64,000 bases of DNA from Antribacter soli (GCF_021568775.1 NZ_JAKGSG010000050.1:42753-106752); one strand, 5' to 3'; positions 35,901 through 45,511 are shown, numbered from the stretch's first letter. The notes: generated by a model from the sequence alone, not told the origin. Numbers and translations: made by a program.

Positions 35901-36699
35901 TCGCGGAACCGGCCCGGACGACGACGCCGGGGTCGTGGTTGGCGAGGGTGATGGGGCCGCCGAGGGCGACCGGGCCGACGTCGGGCGACAGGACGACTGG
36001 GAGGACGCCCCCGCCAAGACCGTGCCCTACGTGCGCGAGGACCAGGAAAAGCGGCTGCGCCAGGCTGAGCGCGCGCTGTCCCGCCTCGGGGCGGTGAACC
36101 CGCTGGCGCTGGAGGAGTTCGCGGCGCTGGAGGAGCGGCACACGTTCCTCGTGGAGCAGCTCGCGGACCTGAAGAAGTCGCGCCAGGACCTCCTGCAGAT
36201 CGTCAAGGACATCGACGAGCGCGTGGAGCAGGTGTTCGCGGAGGCGTTCCGCGACACGGCGGAGAAGTTCCTCGAGGTGTTCCCGCGCCTGTTCCCGGGC
36301 GGCGAGGGAAAGCTGGTGCTGACGGACCCGTCGGACCTGCTGGCCACGGGCATCGAGGTGGAGGCGCGGCCGGCGGGCAAGAAGGTGAAGCGGCTGTCGT
36401 TGCTGTCCGGCGGCGAGCGGTCGCTGACCGCGGTGGCGTTCCTCGTGTCGATCTTCAAGGCCCGGCCCAGCCCGTTCTACGTGATGGACGAGGTCGAGGC
36501 CGCGCTGGACGACGTGAACCTTGGCCGGCTCATCGAGATCTTCCGGGAGCTGCAGCGCGACTCGCAGCTCATCGTGATCACGCACCAGAAGCGGACCATG
36601 GAGGTCGCGGACGCGCTGTACGGCGTGACGATGCGGGGCGACGGCGTGACGACGGTGATCAGCCAGCGTCTGCGCGACCAGGAGCCGGCCGAGGTCTGA
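32929..36699 (+). CDS. smc: Chromosome segregation protein SMC
   Basis: A 1256-residue condensin ATPase. Walker A GPNGSGKS is at residues 31-38, and two long Glu/Ala/Arg-rich coiled coils flank a hinge at about 500-640. The signature LSGGERS is at 1159-1165 and Walker B FYVMDEVEAALDD at 1183-1195. A low-complexity acidic insertion (about residues 950-1030) sits in the C-terminal coil before the head. TAGGCT (32917-32922) is 6 nt before the GTG, so the message is probably leaderless. Confidence 0.97.
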   Translation: MHLKTLTLRGFKSFASATTLNFEPGITCVVGPNGSGKSNVVDALSWVMGEQGAKSLRGGKMDDVIFAGTSGRAPLGRAEVSLTIDNTDGALPIDYTEVTISRTLFRSGGSEYAINGNSCRLLDIQELLSDSGIGREMHVVVGQGQLDAVLRATPEERRGFIEEAAGVLKHRKRKEKALRKLDGMQANLARLSDLTAELRRQLGPLGRQAEAARKAQTVQRDLRDAKARLLADDLAQLQAQMEQERADESQLRARQQQAEAALAEARARLARLEAEASAATSQVSRAGDTYFALSQTRERLRSLESLADERARLLGTAEPQVRGQDPDDLEAQAARARASEEELATEVAIARELVEDAVDARSEAEAAAQAADRSHAALLRAAADRREGLARLAGQVAARRSRVEAAEAELDRLREAVFDAEHRAEEASREFAALETQVVGTQGGVALDVELEAASEQLQFARAAVQELQERKGAAERDRSAAGARVEALQMSLDRKDGAGTLLAADQSGVLGSVAALLGIEPGFEDAVAAALGPLADAVAVADLDGAVDALRLLRDEDAGRAALVVGSATVSDDGARPGAPVRLPAGARWATEVVTVSGPAGASLRSLLRDVVVVDDLAYARALVREHPEVVAATRAGDLLGGMRAWGGSAAAPSVLHLQAALDEARAAFEEATERLGRTTDELAAAGSELEAAQTRQDETQEQLSANDAALAAVAEQLGSLGASARAGRAEADRHRAALEQAQGRREEDELELAALVERLDVAEEEPEQAAEALEQVQGDRDAATAAASAARARETEARLALRTAEERSRAVSGRAQALARAAAQEREARAQAAAREESRRRDAERAVLVRQAAAVALQAIARSLERAAAERAEWEETRAAGSEQLAGIRGTVEALTGELRELTDVAHRDEVARAQQQLRLEQLQARAVEELRIDPGTLVEEYGPHQPVPVFDAEAAPPVRPRRKVVKRDDEGNPIEYEDADGSTGQDPGRGTGPDDDAGVVVGEGDGAAEGDRADVGRQDDWEDAPAKTVPYVREDQEKRLRQAERALSRLGAVNPLALEEFAALEERHTFLVEQLADLKKSRQDLLQIVKDIDERVEQVFAEAFRDTAEKFLEVFPRLFPGGEGKLVLTDPSDLLATGIEVEARPAGKKVKRLSLLSGGERSLTAVAFLVSIFKARPSPFYVMDEVEAALDDVNLGRLIEIFRELQRDSQLIVITHQKRTMEVADALYGVTMRGDGVTTVISQRLRDQEPAEV

Positions 36700-36742
36700 C
36701 CCGGAAGCACCAAGGTCTGACCCGGAGCGCAGCGAGGTCTGA
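36692..36742 (+). repeat. 21-bp tandem repeats across the smc stop codon
   Basis: The sequence aggtctgac recurs at 36692, 36713 and 36734 with an exact period of 21; the first two copies continue ccgga. Each copy contains the TGA in the same context as the smc stop. Confidence 0.8.
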
Positions 36743-36850
36743 CGGCCAAACGGGGCCGACGTGTGAGGGTTCGGTGTGACGTCGTACTCGCTGGCGTGTC
36801 GTGCGGCGCGTCGCCCGGCATGTTGCAGATGCGCACGGGAGAATCGGGGC

Positions 36851-37294
36851 ATGCTCTGGTCCCTCACCCTGCTCGTGGTGTGCCTCCTCCTGGCCGCCGG
36901 CGTGTTCCTCGTCGCCAGCGTGATGGACGTGCCCGCCGCCGGCGCGGCCGGGGGCTCGGGGTGGCAGCGGTTCCTCGCGGGCCTGCGGCACCTGCGGGCG
37001 CAGCGCGAGGCCCGGATCCCCGGCCGCTCCCGCGGCCGCACGGCCGTGGCGCACCACGCGGTCGGCGCGCCCTCCGTGTGGGTCGGCCGCTTGCAGCGCC
37101 CGGACCGTGGCCGCGGCACGGCCCGGCCGGGGGCCCCGGTCGACATGCTGATGGACGAGTTCTTCGCGGCGACGATCGAGTCCAAGCCCGGCTACGTCGA
37201 CGCCGAGGAGCTGACGGTCGCCCTGCAGCGTGCCCGCGTGCAGGCGTCCCGCACGCTGCACGTGCCGCTGGGCACGATCTCGCGCCCCCATTGA
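36851..37294 (+). CDS. Membrane-anchored protein of unknown function
   Basis: A 147-residue protein with one N-terminal transmembrane helix (LWSLTLLVVCLLLAAGVFLV). An Arg-rich juxtamembrane region follows, then a soluble C-terminus with DMLMDEFFAATIESKPGYVD. GGGAGA precedes the ATG at 36851. It lies between smc and ftsY on the same strand. I do not recognise the family; its position only hints at an envelope or chromosome-associated role. Confidence 0.65.
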   Translation: MLWSLTLLVVCLLLAAGVFLVASVMDVPAAGAAGGSGWQRFLAGLRHLRAQREARIPGRSRGRTAVAHHAVGAPSVWVGRLQRPDRGRGTARPGAPVDMLMDEFFAATIESKPGYVDAEELTVALQRARVQASRTLHVPLGTISRPH

Positions 37295-37385
37295 CCCGTC
37301 ACCGCCGCCACCAGTAGACGCCTGAGATGACCCGTGGGCCCGATCGGCCCGGGCGTGCCCGGCAGGGTCTGGGAGAATCCTCCTC

Positions 37386-38576
37386 GTGAACGACATCCCT
37401 TGGATCGAGATCATCGTCGGCCTCGTCGTCGCCGCGGGCGGCGGCGCGTCTCTCGCGTACCTGCTTCCCCGTGCCCGACGCCGGTCGCGCACCCCGGGCG
37501 AGGGCGGCCCGGACACACGGGCCGGGTCCGGCACCGGCACGATCGAGGCGGAGCGGCCCGAGGTTGAGGAGGCCGCGCCCGAGGTGACCGGACCGGCGTC
37601 GGGCACGCTGGTGGCCGAGCCGGAGCTCGAGCGGCCCGAGCCGGTCGCGGGCCGCATGGTGCGCCTGCGCGACCGCCTGGCCCGGTCGGGTTCGCCGCTG
37701 GGCGCGCGGCTGCTGGCCGTGCTCTCGCGCGACAGCCTGACCGAGGACGACTGGGACGAGATGGAGGAGCTGCTGCTCCTCGCGGACGTGGGCGCAGGTC
37801 CGACGGCGGACCTGCTCGGCGCGCTGCGCACGCGGGTGCGTGTCCTGGGCGTGGGGGAGCCCGCCGCGGTGCGCACGCTGCTGCGCGAGGAGCTGGTGAA
37901 GCTGGTCGACCCGGCGCTCGACCGTTCCCTGCGCACGACAGGTCCGACGACCGATGACGGCACGCCCCTGCCCGCGGTGATGCTGGTCGTGGGTGTCAAC
38001 GGGACGGGCAAGACCACGACGGTGGGCAAGCTGGCCCGCGTGCTCGTGGCCGAGGGCCGCAGCGTGGTGCTGGGCGCGGCGGACACGTTCCGCGCGGCCG
38101 CGGCGGACCAGCTCCAGACGTGGGGCGCGCGCGTCGGCGTGCCGACGGTGCGGTCGGACCGGGACGGCGCGGACCCGGCCTCGGTCGCGTTCGAGGCCGT
38201 GACGCGCGGCCGTGACGAGAAGGTGGACGTGGTGCTCGTCGACACGGCGGGCCGTCTCCAGAACAAGGCCGGCCTCATGGACGAGCTCGGCAAGATCGTC
38301 CGGGTCTCGAGCAAGGTCGTGGCGCCGAGCGAGGTGCTGCTCGTGCTGGACGCGACCACGGGTCAGAACGGGCTCACGCAGGCGCGTGTCTTCGGTGAGG
38401 TCGCGGGCGTCACCGGCATCGTGCTGACCAAGCTGGACGGGACGGCCAAGGGCGGCATCGTCGTGCAGGTGCAACGTGAGCTCGGCGTCCCGGTCAAGCT
38501 CGTGGGCCTTGGGGAGGGGCCAGACGACCTCGCGCCGTTTGACGCCGAGCAGTTCGTCGACGGGATCCTTGGCTGA
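37386..38576 (+). CDS. ftsY: Signal recognition particle receptor FtsY
   Basis: A 396-residue GTPase that docks SRP-ribosome complexes at the membrane. An N-terminal hydrophobic helix ([20 protein letters not shown]) is followed by an acidic linker and the NG domain. G1 GVNGTGKT is at residues 203-210, then [19 protein letters not shown] and the closing [13 protein letters not shown]. The GTG at 37386 follows GAGAAT by 7 nt. Its partner ffh lies 5 kb downstream. Confidence 0.96.
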   Translation: MNDIPWIEIIVGLVVAAGGGASLAYLLPRARRRSRTPGEGGPDTRAGSGTGTIEAERPEVEEAAPEVTGPASGTLVAEPELERPEPVAGRMVRLRDRLARSGSPLGARLLAVLSRDSLTEDDWDEMEELLLLADVGAGPTADLLGALRTRVRVLGVGEPAAVRTLLREELVKLVDPALDRSLRTTGPTTDDGTPLPAVMLVVGVNGTGKTTTVGKLARVLVAEGRSVVLGAADTFRAAAADQLQTWGARVGVPTVRSDRDGADPASVAFEAVTRGRDEKVDVVLVDTAGRLQNKAGLMDELGKIVRVSSKVVAPSEVLLVLDATTGQNGLTQARVFGEVAGVTGIVLTKLDGTAKGGIVVQVQRELGVPVKLVGLGEGPDDLAPFDAEQFVDGILG

Positions 38577-38716
38577 CCTTCGGGCCGGTTGGACGCGGGC
38601 GGCCTTGTTCGTGGCGTTCCGGTGACGGTCCGCGGCGGTTCGTGAGAGTCTTTTGGGGACGGGGTGTGATGTCACGTATCGATCGCGGGGGGATCACGAT
38701 CGGGTCACGATACGTC

Positions 38717-38788
38717 TTGACATTTCACCCATGCGGGACATGAAACGGAACGTTTACATGCTTCCGGCGTGCGTCACAAATCCGTAAC
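38717..38788 (+). promoter_or_regulatory. amtB promoter with candidate GlnR-type half-sites
   Basis: A consensus -35 TTGACA (38717-38722) is followed by a weak -10 around 38740. Pentamers GAAAC (38742) and TTTAC (38753) are 11 bp apart; GTCAC (38773) and GTAAC (38784) are also 11 bp apart. This spacing matches GlnR sites (GTnAC-n6-GAAAC) that control amtB in other actinobacteria, although the order is not canonical. The rest of the 298-bp gap shows no gene. Confidence 0.45.
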
Positions 38789-38874
38789 CTGAAGGCAGGC
38801 CCCGCGTAACGACCCGCCGCCACCGTTGTCCCGGACCAGCCGCTGTGGCAGGTCCGGGGAGAGAGGCAATCAGG

Positions 38875-40164
38875 ATGGAAGAGTTCGTTCTGGACACAGG
38901 CAACACTGCCTGGATGCTCACAGCCTCCTCGCTCGTGCTGCTGATGACGCCAGGCCTGGCGTTCTTCTACGGCGGCATGGTGCGTGGCAAGAGCGTCCTC
39001 AACATGATGATGATGAGCTTCAGCGCCATCGGCGTGGCCGGGCTCGTCTGGGCCGTCTACGGCTACGGCCTTGCGTTCGGCACGACCGCCGGTGGCTTCA
39101 TCGGCAACCCTGCGGACGCGCTGCTGCTCTCGCTGGACGACGCCGAGTGGTGGGGTGCCTCGATCACGGGCGTCCCCGCGCTCGTGTTCGCCGGCTTCCA
39201 GGCGACGTTCGCCATCATCACCGTGGCGCTCATCTCTGGCGCGATCGCCGACCGCGTGAAGTTCGGCACCTGGATCGCCTTCGCCGCGCTGTGGGTCACC
39301 CTCGTCTACGCGCCCATCGCGCACTGGGTCTGGGGTGGCGGTCTCCTGGGCGTCGGCCCGATCGTCGACGCGCTCTCGCTGCCCATCGACTTCGCCGGTG
39401 GCACCGTCGTCCACATCAACGCCGGTGCGGCGGGCCTCGCCCTCGCCCTGGTGATCGGCAAGCGCAAGGGCTTCGGCACCGAGCCGATGCGCCCGCACAA
39501 CCTGCCGTTCGTCATGCTCGGCGCGGGCCTCCTGTGGTTCGGCTGGTTCGGCTTCAACGCCGGCTCGGAGCTCGCTGCCGACTCCACGGCCGGCCGTGCC
39601 TGGGTCAACACCCTCATCGCCACCTGTGTCGCGATGCTCGCCTGGCTCCTCACGGAGAAGTTCCGTGACGGCCACGCCACCTCGCTCGGTGCCGCCTCCG
39701 GTGTGGTCGCCGGCCTGGTCGCCATCACCCCGGCCGCCGGCACCGTCCAGCTGGTCGGCGCGATCGTCATCGGCCTCGTCGCCGGCGTGCTCTGCGCGCT
39801 CGCCGTGGGCCTGAAGTACAAGTTCGGCTACGACGACTCGCTCGACGTGGTCGGCGTGCACCTGGTCGGCGGCCTCGTCGGCACGATCCTGATCGGCTTC
39901 TTCGCCACCAACGGCGTGCTCGGGTCGTTCTACTTCGAGGGCTCGCTCGACGGCCTCTTCTACGGCGGCGGCGCAACCCAGCTCGTCACGCAGGTCGTCG
40001 CGGCGCTGATGTCCGTGGTCTACAGCTTCGTCGTCACCTTCCTCATCGCCCTGCTGCTCAAGGTCATCGCGGGCTGGCGGGTGACGGAGGAGGACGAGGT
40101 CGGCGGCATCGACCTCGCCGTCCACGGAGAGTCCGGCTACGAGACCATCACCGAGGTGCGCTGA
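38875..40164 (+). CDS. amtB: Ammonium transporter
   Basis: A 429-residue Amt/Rh channel with eleven helices. The conserved pore histidines are His180 (TVVHINAG) and His329 (VGVHLVGG); FFYGGMVRGK near the N-terminus and GFNAGSEL are family signatures. It imports ammonium and is gated by the PII protein encoded 37 bp downstream. I chose the ATG at 38875, with GAGAGG upstream; an earlier in-frame ATG at 38845 lacks family-like sequence. Confidence 0.95.
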   Translation: MEEFVLDTGNTAWMLTASSLVLLMTPGLAFFYGGMVRGKSVLNMMMMSFSAIGVAGLVWAVYGYGLAFGTTAGGFIGNPADALLLSLDDAEWWGASITGVPALVFAGFQATFAIITVALISGAIADRVKFGTWIAFAALWVTLVYAPIAHWVWGGGLLGVGPIVDALSLPIDFAGGTVVHINAGAAGLALALVIGKRKGFGTEPMRPHNLPFVMLGAGLLWFGWFGFNAGSELAADSTAGRAWVNTLIATCVAMLAWLLTEKFRDGHATSLGAASGVVAGLVAITPAAGTVQLVGAIVIGLVAGVLCALAVGLKYKFGYDDSLDVVGVHLVGGLVGTILIGFFATNGVLGSFYFEGSLDGLFYGGGATQLVTQVVAALMSVVYSFVVTFLIALLLKVIAGWRVTEEDEVGGIDLAVHGESGYETITEVR

Positions 40165-40189
40165 CCTTCCGGTCACGCCCGACTGTTAA

Positions 40190-40540
<351 letters not shown>

Positions 40541-40549
40541 TCCGGCAGC

Positions 40550-42340
40550 ATGACCGACCACCCGCTGCCTGACGGCGACGGGGGGAACGCGGAGGCCCCG
40601 CACCCCACCCTCGGGGTGCGGGGCCTCCGTGACGCCCTCCTGGCGACCGCCGCAGGACTCACCGGCCCCGGACGTTCCGGGGTCGCCCGCCGTTCCGCTC
40701 TCGTGCAGCTCGTCACCGAGCGTCTCACCGGCCTGTGGGCCGAGGCGACGGCCGGCGTGGACCCGCAGGGTCTCGCCCTCGCCGCCGTCGGCAGCCTCGG
40801 CCGGGGCGAGCTCGGTCCGCTCAGCGACCTGGACCTCGTGCTCGTGCACGACGGCCGGTCGCACGGCCCGCAGGAGATCCAGGCCGTGGCCGAGCGGCTC
40901 TGGTACCCCCTGTGGGACTCGGGCCTGGACCTCGACCACGCGGTGCGCTCGCTCAGCCAGTCGCGCCAGGTGGCGGCCAAGGACCTCCCCGCGGCGATCA
41001 GCTGGCTCGACGTGCGCGCGGTCGCGGGCGACGCCGTCGTCGTGCACCGTGCTGCCTCCGCCGTGCTGACGGACTGGCGCGCTGCCGCGCGCCGCCGCCT
41101 CCCGGAGCTGCTGTCGTCGACGCGCGAGCGCGCCACGCGCTCGGGCGAGCTGGCCTATCTCATCGAGCCCGACCTCAAGGAGGCGCGCGGCGGCATCCGC
41201 GACGCCGTGGTGCTGTCCGCGCTGGCCGCGACCTGGCTCACGGACCGCCCGCACGGCAGCGTCGACCAGGCGTACGCCCACCTGCTCGACGTGCGGGACA
41301 CGCTCCAGGTTGTCACCCGGCGCCGCACCACGCGCCTCATCCTGGCGGACCTCGACGAGGTCGCCGAGCAGTGCGGTTTCGACGACCCCGACGAGCTGCT
41401 CGCGTCGCTGGCCGAGTCGGGCCGCGAGATCTCCTACGCGCTGGACATGACGGTGCGCCGCGCGCGGCAGGCGCTGCAGCGCCCCGCGACGTCGGGCCGC
41501 CCCGTCCTCGTGCGCGGCCGGCGCACCCCGCCGAAGCTGCGCTCGGTCGGCGAGGGCCTCGTGGAGCACGACGGCGAGCTGGTGCTCGGCGTCGACGCCC
41601 GTCCCGCCGACGACCCGCTCCTGTCCTTGCGTGCCGCCGCGACCGCGGCACGCACCGGTCTCGTCCTGTCACCCGTGACGATCCGCAGCCTGGCGCAGTG
41701 CCCGCCCCTGCCGGAACCGTGGCCGAAGGCCGCCCGGGCCCACCTGCTCGGCCTCCTCGGAGCGGGCGCCGCCCAGGTGGCCGTGTGGGAGGCGCTCGAC
41801 CTCGCGGGCATCGTCACCACGTGGATCCCCGAGTGGGCGGCGGTGCGCAACCGCCCGCAGCGTGCCGCGATCCACCGGCACACGGTCGACCGGCACCTGG
41901 TCGAGACGGCGGCGCGGGCCGGGCGGCTGCGCCGCGTCGCCGCGCGGGAGGGACCCCTGGGCTCGGAGCTGCTCCTCCTGTCCGCCGTCTTCCACGACAT
42001 CGGCAAGGTTCGTGGAGCCACCGACCATTCCCTCGAGGGCGCACGCATCGTGCCGGGGATCCTGCGCCGGATGGGCTTCGAGCGCCAGGTGGTCGACGAC
42101 GTCACGCGACTCGTGGAGCATCACCTGACCCTTGCCGAGCTCGCCGTGGGCGCCGACCCGGACGACCCGGCCACCGTCGTGACCTTGCTGGATGCCGTCG
42201 ACCGGCGCCGCGACCTGCTCGAGGTGCTGCGCATCCTCACCGAGGCGGACTCGGGTTCGCTCGGGCCCAAGGGCTGGACGACGTGGCGCGCGAGGCTGGT
42301 CGACGACCTCACGCAACGCGCCCGCGACGCCCTCTCGTAG
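40550..42340 (+). CDS. glnD: [Protein-PII] nucleotidylyltransferase lacking ACT domains
   Basis: A 596-residue GlnD. The nucleotidyltransferase core is present: [15 protein letters not shown] with Gly81/Ser82 and Asp93/Asp95. The GlnD linker region follows ([12 protein letters not shown]), then an HD domain with His482-Asp483 (FHDIGK). The protein ends at DALS just after the HD domain. Typical GlnD proteins of about 780-900 residues carry two C-terminal ACT domains that sense glutamine; these are absent. The next gene starts 45 bp later, so no remnant is present. Confidence 0.9.
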   Translation: MTDHPLPDGDGGNAEAPHPTLGVRGLRDALLATAAGLTGPGRSGVARRSALVQLVTERLTGLWAEATAGVDPQGLALAAVGSLGRGELGPLSDLDLVLVHDGRSHGPQEIQAVAERLWYPLWDSGLDLDHAVRSLSQSRQVAAKDLPAAISWLDVRAVAGDAVVVHRAASAVLTDWRAAARRRLPELLSSTRERATRSGELAYLIEPDLKEARGGIRDAVVLSALAATWLTDRPHGSVDQAYAHLLDVRDTLQVVTRRRTTRLILADLDEVAEQCGFDDPDELLASLAESGREISYALDMTVRRARQALQRPATSGRPVLVRGRRTPPKLRSVGEGLVEHDGELVLGVDARPADDPLLSLRAAATAARTGLVLSPVTIRSLAQCPPLPEPWPKAARAHLLGLLGAGAAQVAVWEALDLAGIVTTWIPEWAAVRNRPQRAAIHRHTVDRHLVETAARAGRLRRVAAREGPLGSELLLLSAVFHDIGKVRGATDHSLEGARIVPGILRRMGFERQVVDDVTRLVEHHLTLAELAVGADPDDPATVVTLLDAVDRRRDLLEVLRILTEADSGSLGPKGWTTWRARLVDDLTQRARDALS

Positions 42341-42385
42341 GCGTTCGGCGTCGGGTCTGTCGTTGGCCTCGTCTACGCTTGACCC

Positions 42386-44008
42386 GTGTTCAACTCCCTG
42401 TCCGACCGGCTTACCTCGACGTTCAAGAACCTGCGCACCAGGGGACGGCTCTCCGAGGCGGACATCGACGCCACCGTGCGCGAGATCCGCCGGGCGCTGC
42501 TCGACGCGGACGTCGCGGTGTCCGTGGTGCGCGAGTTCACGGCCGCGGTGCGCGAGCGCGCGCTCGGGTCCGAGGTCTCGGGGGCGCTGAACCCGGCCCA
42601 GCAGGTCGTCAAGATCGTCAACGAGGAGCTCGTCGAGATCCTCGGCGGCCAGACGCGCGCGCTGACGTTCGCCAAGGTCCCGCCGACCGTCATCATGCTC
42701 GCGGGCCTCCAGGGTGCGGGCAAGACGACCCTGGCCGGCAAGCTCGCGCTCGCGCTCAAGGAGCAGGGCCACACGCCGCTGCTCGTCGCGGCGGACCTGC
42801 AGCGCCCCAACGCGGTCAACCAGCTCGCCGTGGTGGCCGAGCGCGCCGGCGTTCCGGTGTTCGCGCCGCACCCGGGCAACACGAGCGCCGTCGACGACGC
42901 GATCGTGGACGGCGACCCCGTCGCCGTCGCACGTGACGGCGTGGCCACCGCGAGGGCACGTCAGCACGACGTGGTGATCGTGGACACGGCCGGCCGTCTC
43001 GGCATCGACGAGCTGCTCATGCGCCAGGCGGCGGACATCCGCGCCGCCGTCCAGCCGGACGAGGTCCTCTTCGTCATCGACGCGATGATCGGCCAGGACG
43101 CGGTGAACACGGCCAAGGCGTTCGCCGACGGCGTCGATTTCACGGGCGTGGTGCTGTCCAAGCTCGACGGCGACGCGCGCGGTGGCGCGGCTCTGTCGGT
43201 CGCGAAGGTGACCGGCCGGCCGATCATGTTCGCGTCCACGGGCGAGAAGCTGACGGACTTCGAGGTCTTCCACCCCGACCGCATGGCCTCCCGCATCCTC
43301 GACATGGGTGACGTGCTGACCCTGATCGAGCAGGCGGAGCGCGCGTTCGACTCCGAGCAGGCCGCGAAGATGGCCGAGAAGGTCGCGACGGGCCAGGACT
43401 TCACGCTCGCCGACTTCCTCGTGCAGATGCAGCAGCTCAAGAACATGGGCTCGATGAAGAAGATGCTCGGCATGCTGCCGGGCATGGGCCAGATGCGGGA
43501 GGCGCTCGACTCGTTCGACGAGCGCGAGGTGGACCGCATCGAGGCCGTCATCAGGTCGATGACGCCGGCGGAGCGGGACAACCCGAAGATCATCAACGGC
43601 TCGCGCCGCGCGCGCATCGCCCGCGGTTCGGGCACCACGACGACGGCCGTCAACCAGCTCCTCGAGCGGTTCGAGGGCGCGCAGAAGATGATGCGCCAGA
43701 TGTCACGCGGCGGCGGGCCCAACGGGATGCCGGCGCTGCCCGGCGGGCCGGGCATGGGCGTCGGCAAGAAGTCGCGCGGCAAGCAGCAGCCGGCCCGGAA
43801 GGTCAAGGGCAAGTCGGGGAACCCGGCGAAGCGGGCGGCGCAGGAGCGCGAGGCGCTCGAGCGTGCTCTCGGGGGCCCGGCCGCCACGCCTTCGGCACCC
43901 GGCTCGGCCTTCGGGGTCCCCGCGGGCGGCGAGCGCGAGGCCGACGGCGCACCTGACCTGAGCAACCTCGAGCTGCCCCCTGGTCTGGAGAAGTTCCTGG
44001 GCCGGTGA
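42386..44008 (+). CDS. ffh: Signal recognition particle protein Ffh
   Basis: A 540-residue SRP54 GTPase. An N-terminal helical bundle precedes the G domain: GLQGAGKT at 107-114, DTAGRLGID, and SKLDGDARGG. A methionine-rich M domain (MKKMLGMLPGMGQM) binds 4.5S RNA and signal peptides. A basic and then Pro/Gly-rich tail extends past the usual end. TACGCT (42374-42379) lies 6 nt before the GTG, indicating a leaderless message. Confidence 0.96.
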   Translation: MFNSLSDRLTSTFKNLRTRGRLSEADIDATVREIRRALLDADVAVSVVREFTAAVRERALGSEVSGALNPAQQVVKIVNEELVEILGGQTRALTFAKVPPTVIMLAGLQGAGKTTLAGKLALALKEQGHTPLLVAADLQRPNAVNQLAVVAERAGVPVFAPHPGNTSAVDDAIVDGDPVAVARDGVATARARQHDVVIVDTAGRLGIDELLMRQAADIRAAVQPDEVLFVIDAMIGQDAVNTAKAFADGVDFTGVVLSKLDGDARGGAALSVAKVTGRPIMFASTGEKLTDFEVFHPDRMASRILDMGDVLTLIEQAERAFDSEQAAKMAEKVATGQDFTLADFLVQMQQLKNMGSMKKMLGMLPGMGQMREALDSFDEREVDRIEAVIRSMTPAERDNPKIINGSRRARIARGSGTTTTAVNQLLERFEGAQKMMRQMSRGGGPNGMPALPGGPGMGVGKKSRGKQQPARKVKGKSGNPAKRAAQEREALERALGGPAATPSAPGSAFGVPAGGEREADGAPDLSNLELPPGLEKFLGR

Positions 44009-44015
44009 CGGTGCG

Positions 44016-44042
44016 GTGACCCGGGCGTCATGTCCGGGTCAC
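44016..44042 (+). terminator. ffh terminator hairpin
   Basis: A perfect 9-bp inverted repeat GTGACCCGG / CCGGGTCAC with a 9-nt loop starts 7 nt after the ffh stop. A second inverted repeat GGTATC-N8-GATACC (44051-44070) follows in the leader of the next gene. Confidence 0.65.
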
Positions 44043-44140
44043 GAGCAACGGGTATCTTCCTGGTGATACCAAGGTGCAGGTGAGGAGACCGCCCGGCGAC
44101 GCGACGTCGTCGACTGTTGTGCTGTTCTGCTGGGAGGACC

Positions 44141-45262
44141 ATGTCCGCGCTGGAAGGCCCGTCCGTGCACGTGCGCGGGCACGTCCTGCTGGGTGACGAC
44201 CGCGAGGCGGGCGAGCTGTGGGTGCGCGAGGGGCGAGTGACCCTGACGCGCCCGTCCGCGCCAGGCACGTACATGCGCGTCCTCGAGGGCTGGGCGCTGC
44301 CGGGGCTCGTTGACGTGCACTGCCACGTGGGGCTGGACGCCGAGGGCGCCATCGCGCCCGAGGTCGCGGAGAAGCAGGCGCTGGCCGACCGCGATGCCGG
44401 AGTGCTCCTCGTCCGCGACGCCGGATCCCCGGCCGACACGCGGTGGGTCCAGCAGCGCGGCGACCTGCCGCACCTCCTGCGCGCGGGCCGGCACATCGCC
44501 CGGCCGAAGCGGTACCTGCGCGGCTACGGGCTCGAGATCGAGGACCCGCAGACGCTGCCCGAGGTGGTGCGGACGGAGGCGCGGCGCGGCGACGGCTGGG
44601 TCAAGCTGGTCGGCGACTGGATCGACCGCTCGCTCGGCGCCGACGGTGACCTCCGGCCCCTCTGGCCGGACGACGTGCTCGCGCAGGCCGTCGAGGTGGC
44701 GCACGCCGAGGCGGCGCGTGTCACGGTGCACGCGTTCGCCGAGGAGACGATCCCCGGCCTCCTGGCCGCCGGCGTCGACTCCATCGAGCACGGCACGGGC
44801 ATGACGGCAGCGCACATGGCGGCCGCCGCCGCGGCGGGCGTTCGCGTGACGCCGACCCTGCTGCAGGTCGCGCAGTTCGAGTCGATCGCGGCCCAGGCCG
44901 AGAGCAAGTACCCCGTGTACGCGGCGCGCATGCGCGCCATGCACGCCCGCCGGTACGAGCAGGTGCGCGCGCTGCACGAGGCCGGCGTCCCGCTGCTCGT
45001 CGGCACCGACGCCGGCGGCACCATCGCGCACGGACGTGTCGCGGACGAGTGTGCCGAGCTGGTCGCGGCGGGCATCCCCGCGGCCGACGTCGTCGCCGCG
45101 GCCTCCTGGCGGGCGCGCGAGTATCTGGGGTTCGGCGGCGTCGTCGAGGGGTCGTCCGCCGACCTGGTCGTGTACCCGGCGGACCCGCGCGAGGACATCG
45201 AGGTGCTCCGGCACCCGACGGCGGTCGTGCTGCGCGGCGAGGTCTACGACCTCACGCGCTGA
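44141..45262 (+). CDS. Amidohydrolase family protein
   Basis: A 373-residue metal-dependent hydrolase with a TIM barrel. His60 and His62 (DVHCHVG) provide the first metal ligands, WVKLVGDW may supply a bridging lysine, and EHGTG and GTDAGGT carry later ligands. The N- and C-terminal strands form the usual small beta-sandwich (GSSADLVVYPADP). Members include imidazolonepropionase- and prolidase-like enzymes; the substrate is not assignable. GGGAGG precedes the ATG at 44141. Confidence 0.87.
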   Translation: MSALEGPSVHVRGHVLLGDDREAGELWVREGRVTLTRPSAPGTYMRVLEGWALPGLVDVHCHVGLDAEGAIAPEVAEKQALADRDAGVLLVRDAGSPADTRWVQQRGDLPHLLRAGRHIARPKRYLRGYGLEIEDPQTLPEVVRTEARRGDGWVKLVGDWIDRSLGADGDLRPLWPDDVLAQAVEVAHAEAARVTVHAFAEETIPGLLAAGVDSIEHGTGMTAAHMAAAAAAGVRVTPTLLQVAQFESIAAQAESKYPVYAARMRAMHARRYEQVRALHEAGVPLLVGTDAGGTIAHGRVADECAELVAAGIPAADVVAAASWRAREYLGFGGVVEGSSADLVVYPADPREDIEVLRHPTAVVLRGEVYDLTR

Positions 45263-45355
45263 GCGCCTCTGCGCCCAGGTGGTCGATCCGTCCGCGGATG
45301 TGATCGGTCTCTCGCCCTCCGGGCTGACGGGCCGACCGCTTCGGCACGATCGCGG

Positions 45356-45385
45356 TTGGTGGGCCCCTGCCCGGTCTGGCACAAT
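45356..45385 (+). promoter_or_regulatory. rpsP promoter
   Basis: TTGGTG (45356-45361), an 18-bp spacer and CACAAT (45380-45385) preceded by TGG lie about 125 bp before rpsP. The rest of the 249-bp gap is pyrimidine-rich leader with AGGAGA before the start. Confidence 0.5.
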
Positions 45386-45511
45386 GACCGGGTACTCGGC
45401 GTGCCCAGGCCCCTCTCTCCTGTGCCCGTCGTGTCCCGACCCCCTCCCTCCGCTCCGCCCCACGATGCGGCGGGCGCGGGTCATCCTTCCAGAACCAGGA
45501 GAGACCACTTC

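Noticed and set aside
32671..37185. A 1,500-codon open frame antisense to smc
   Set aside because: smc has all ATPase motifs on the plus strand. The antisense product is Leu/Arg-rich low-complexity sequence.
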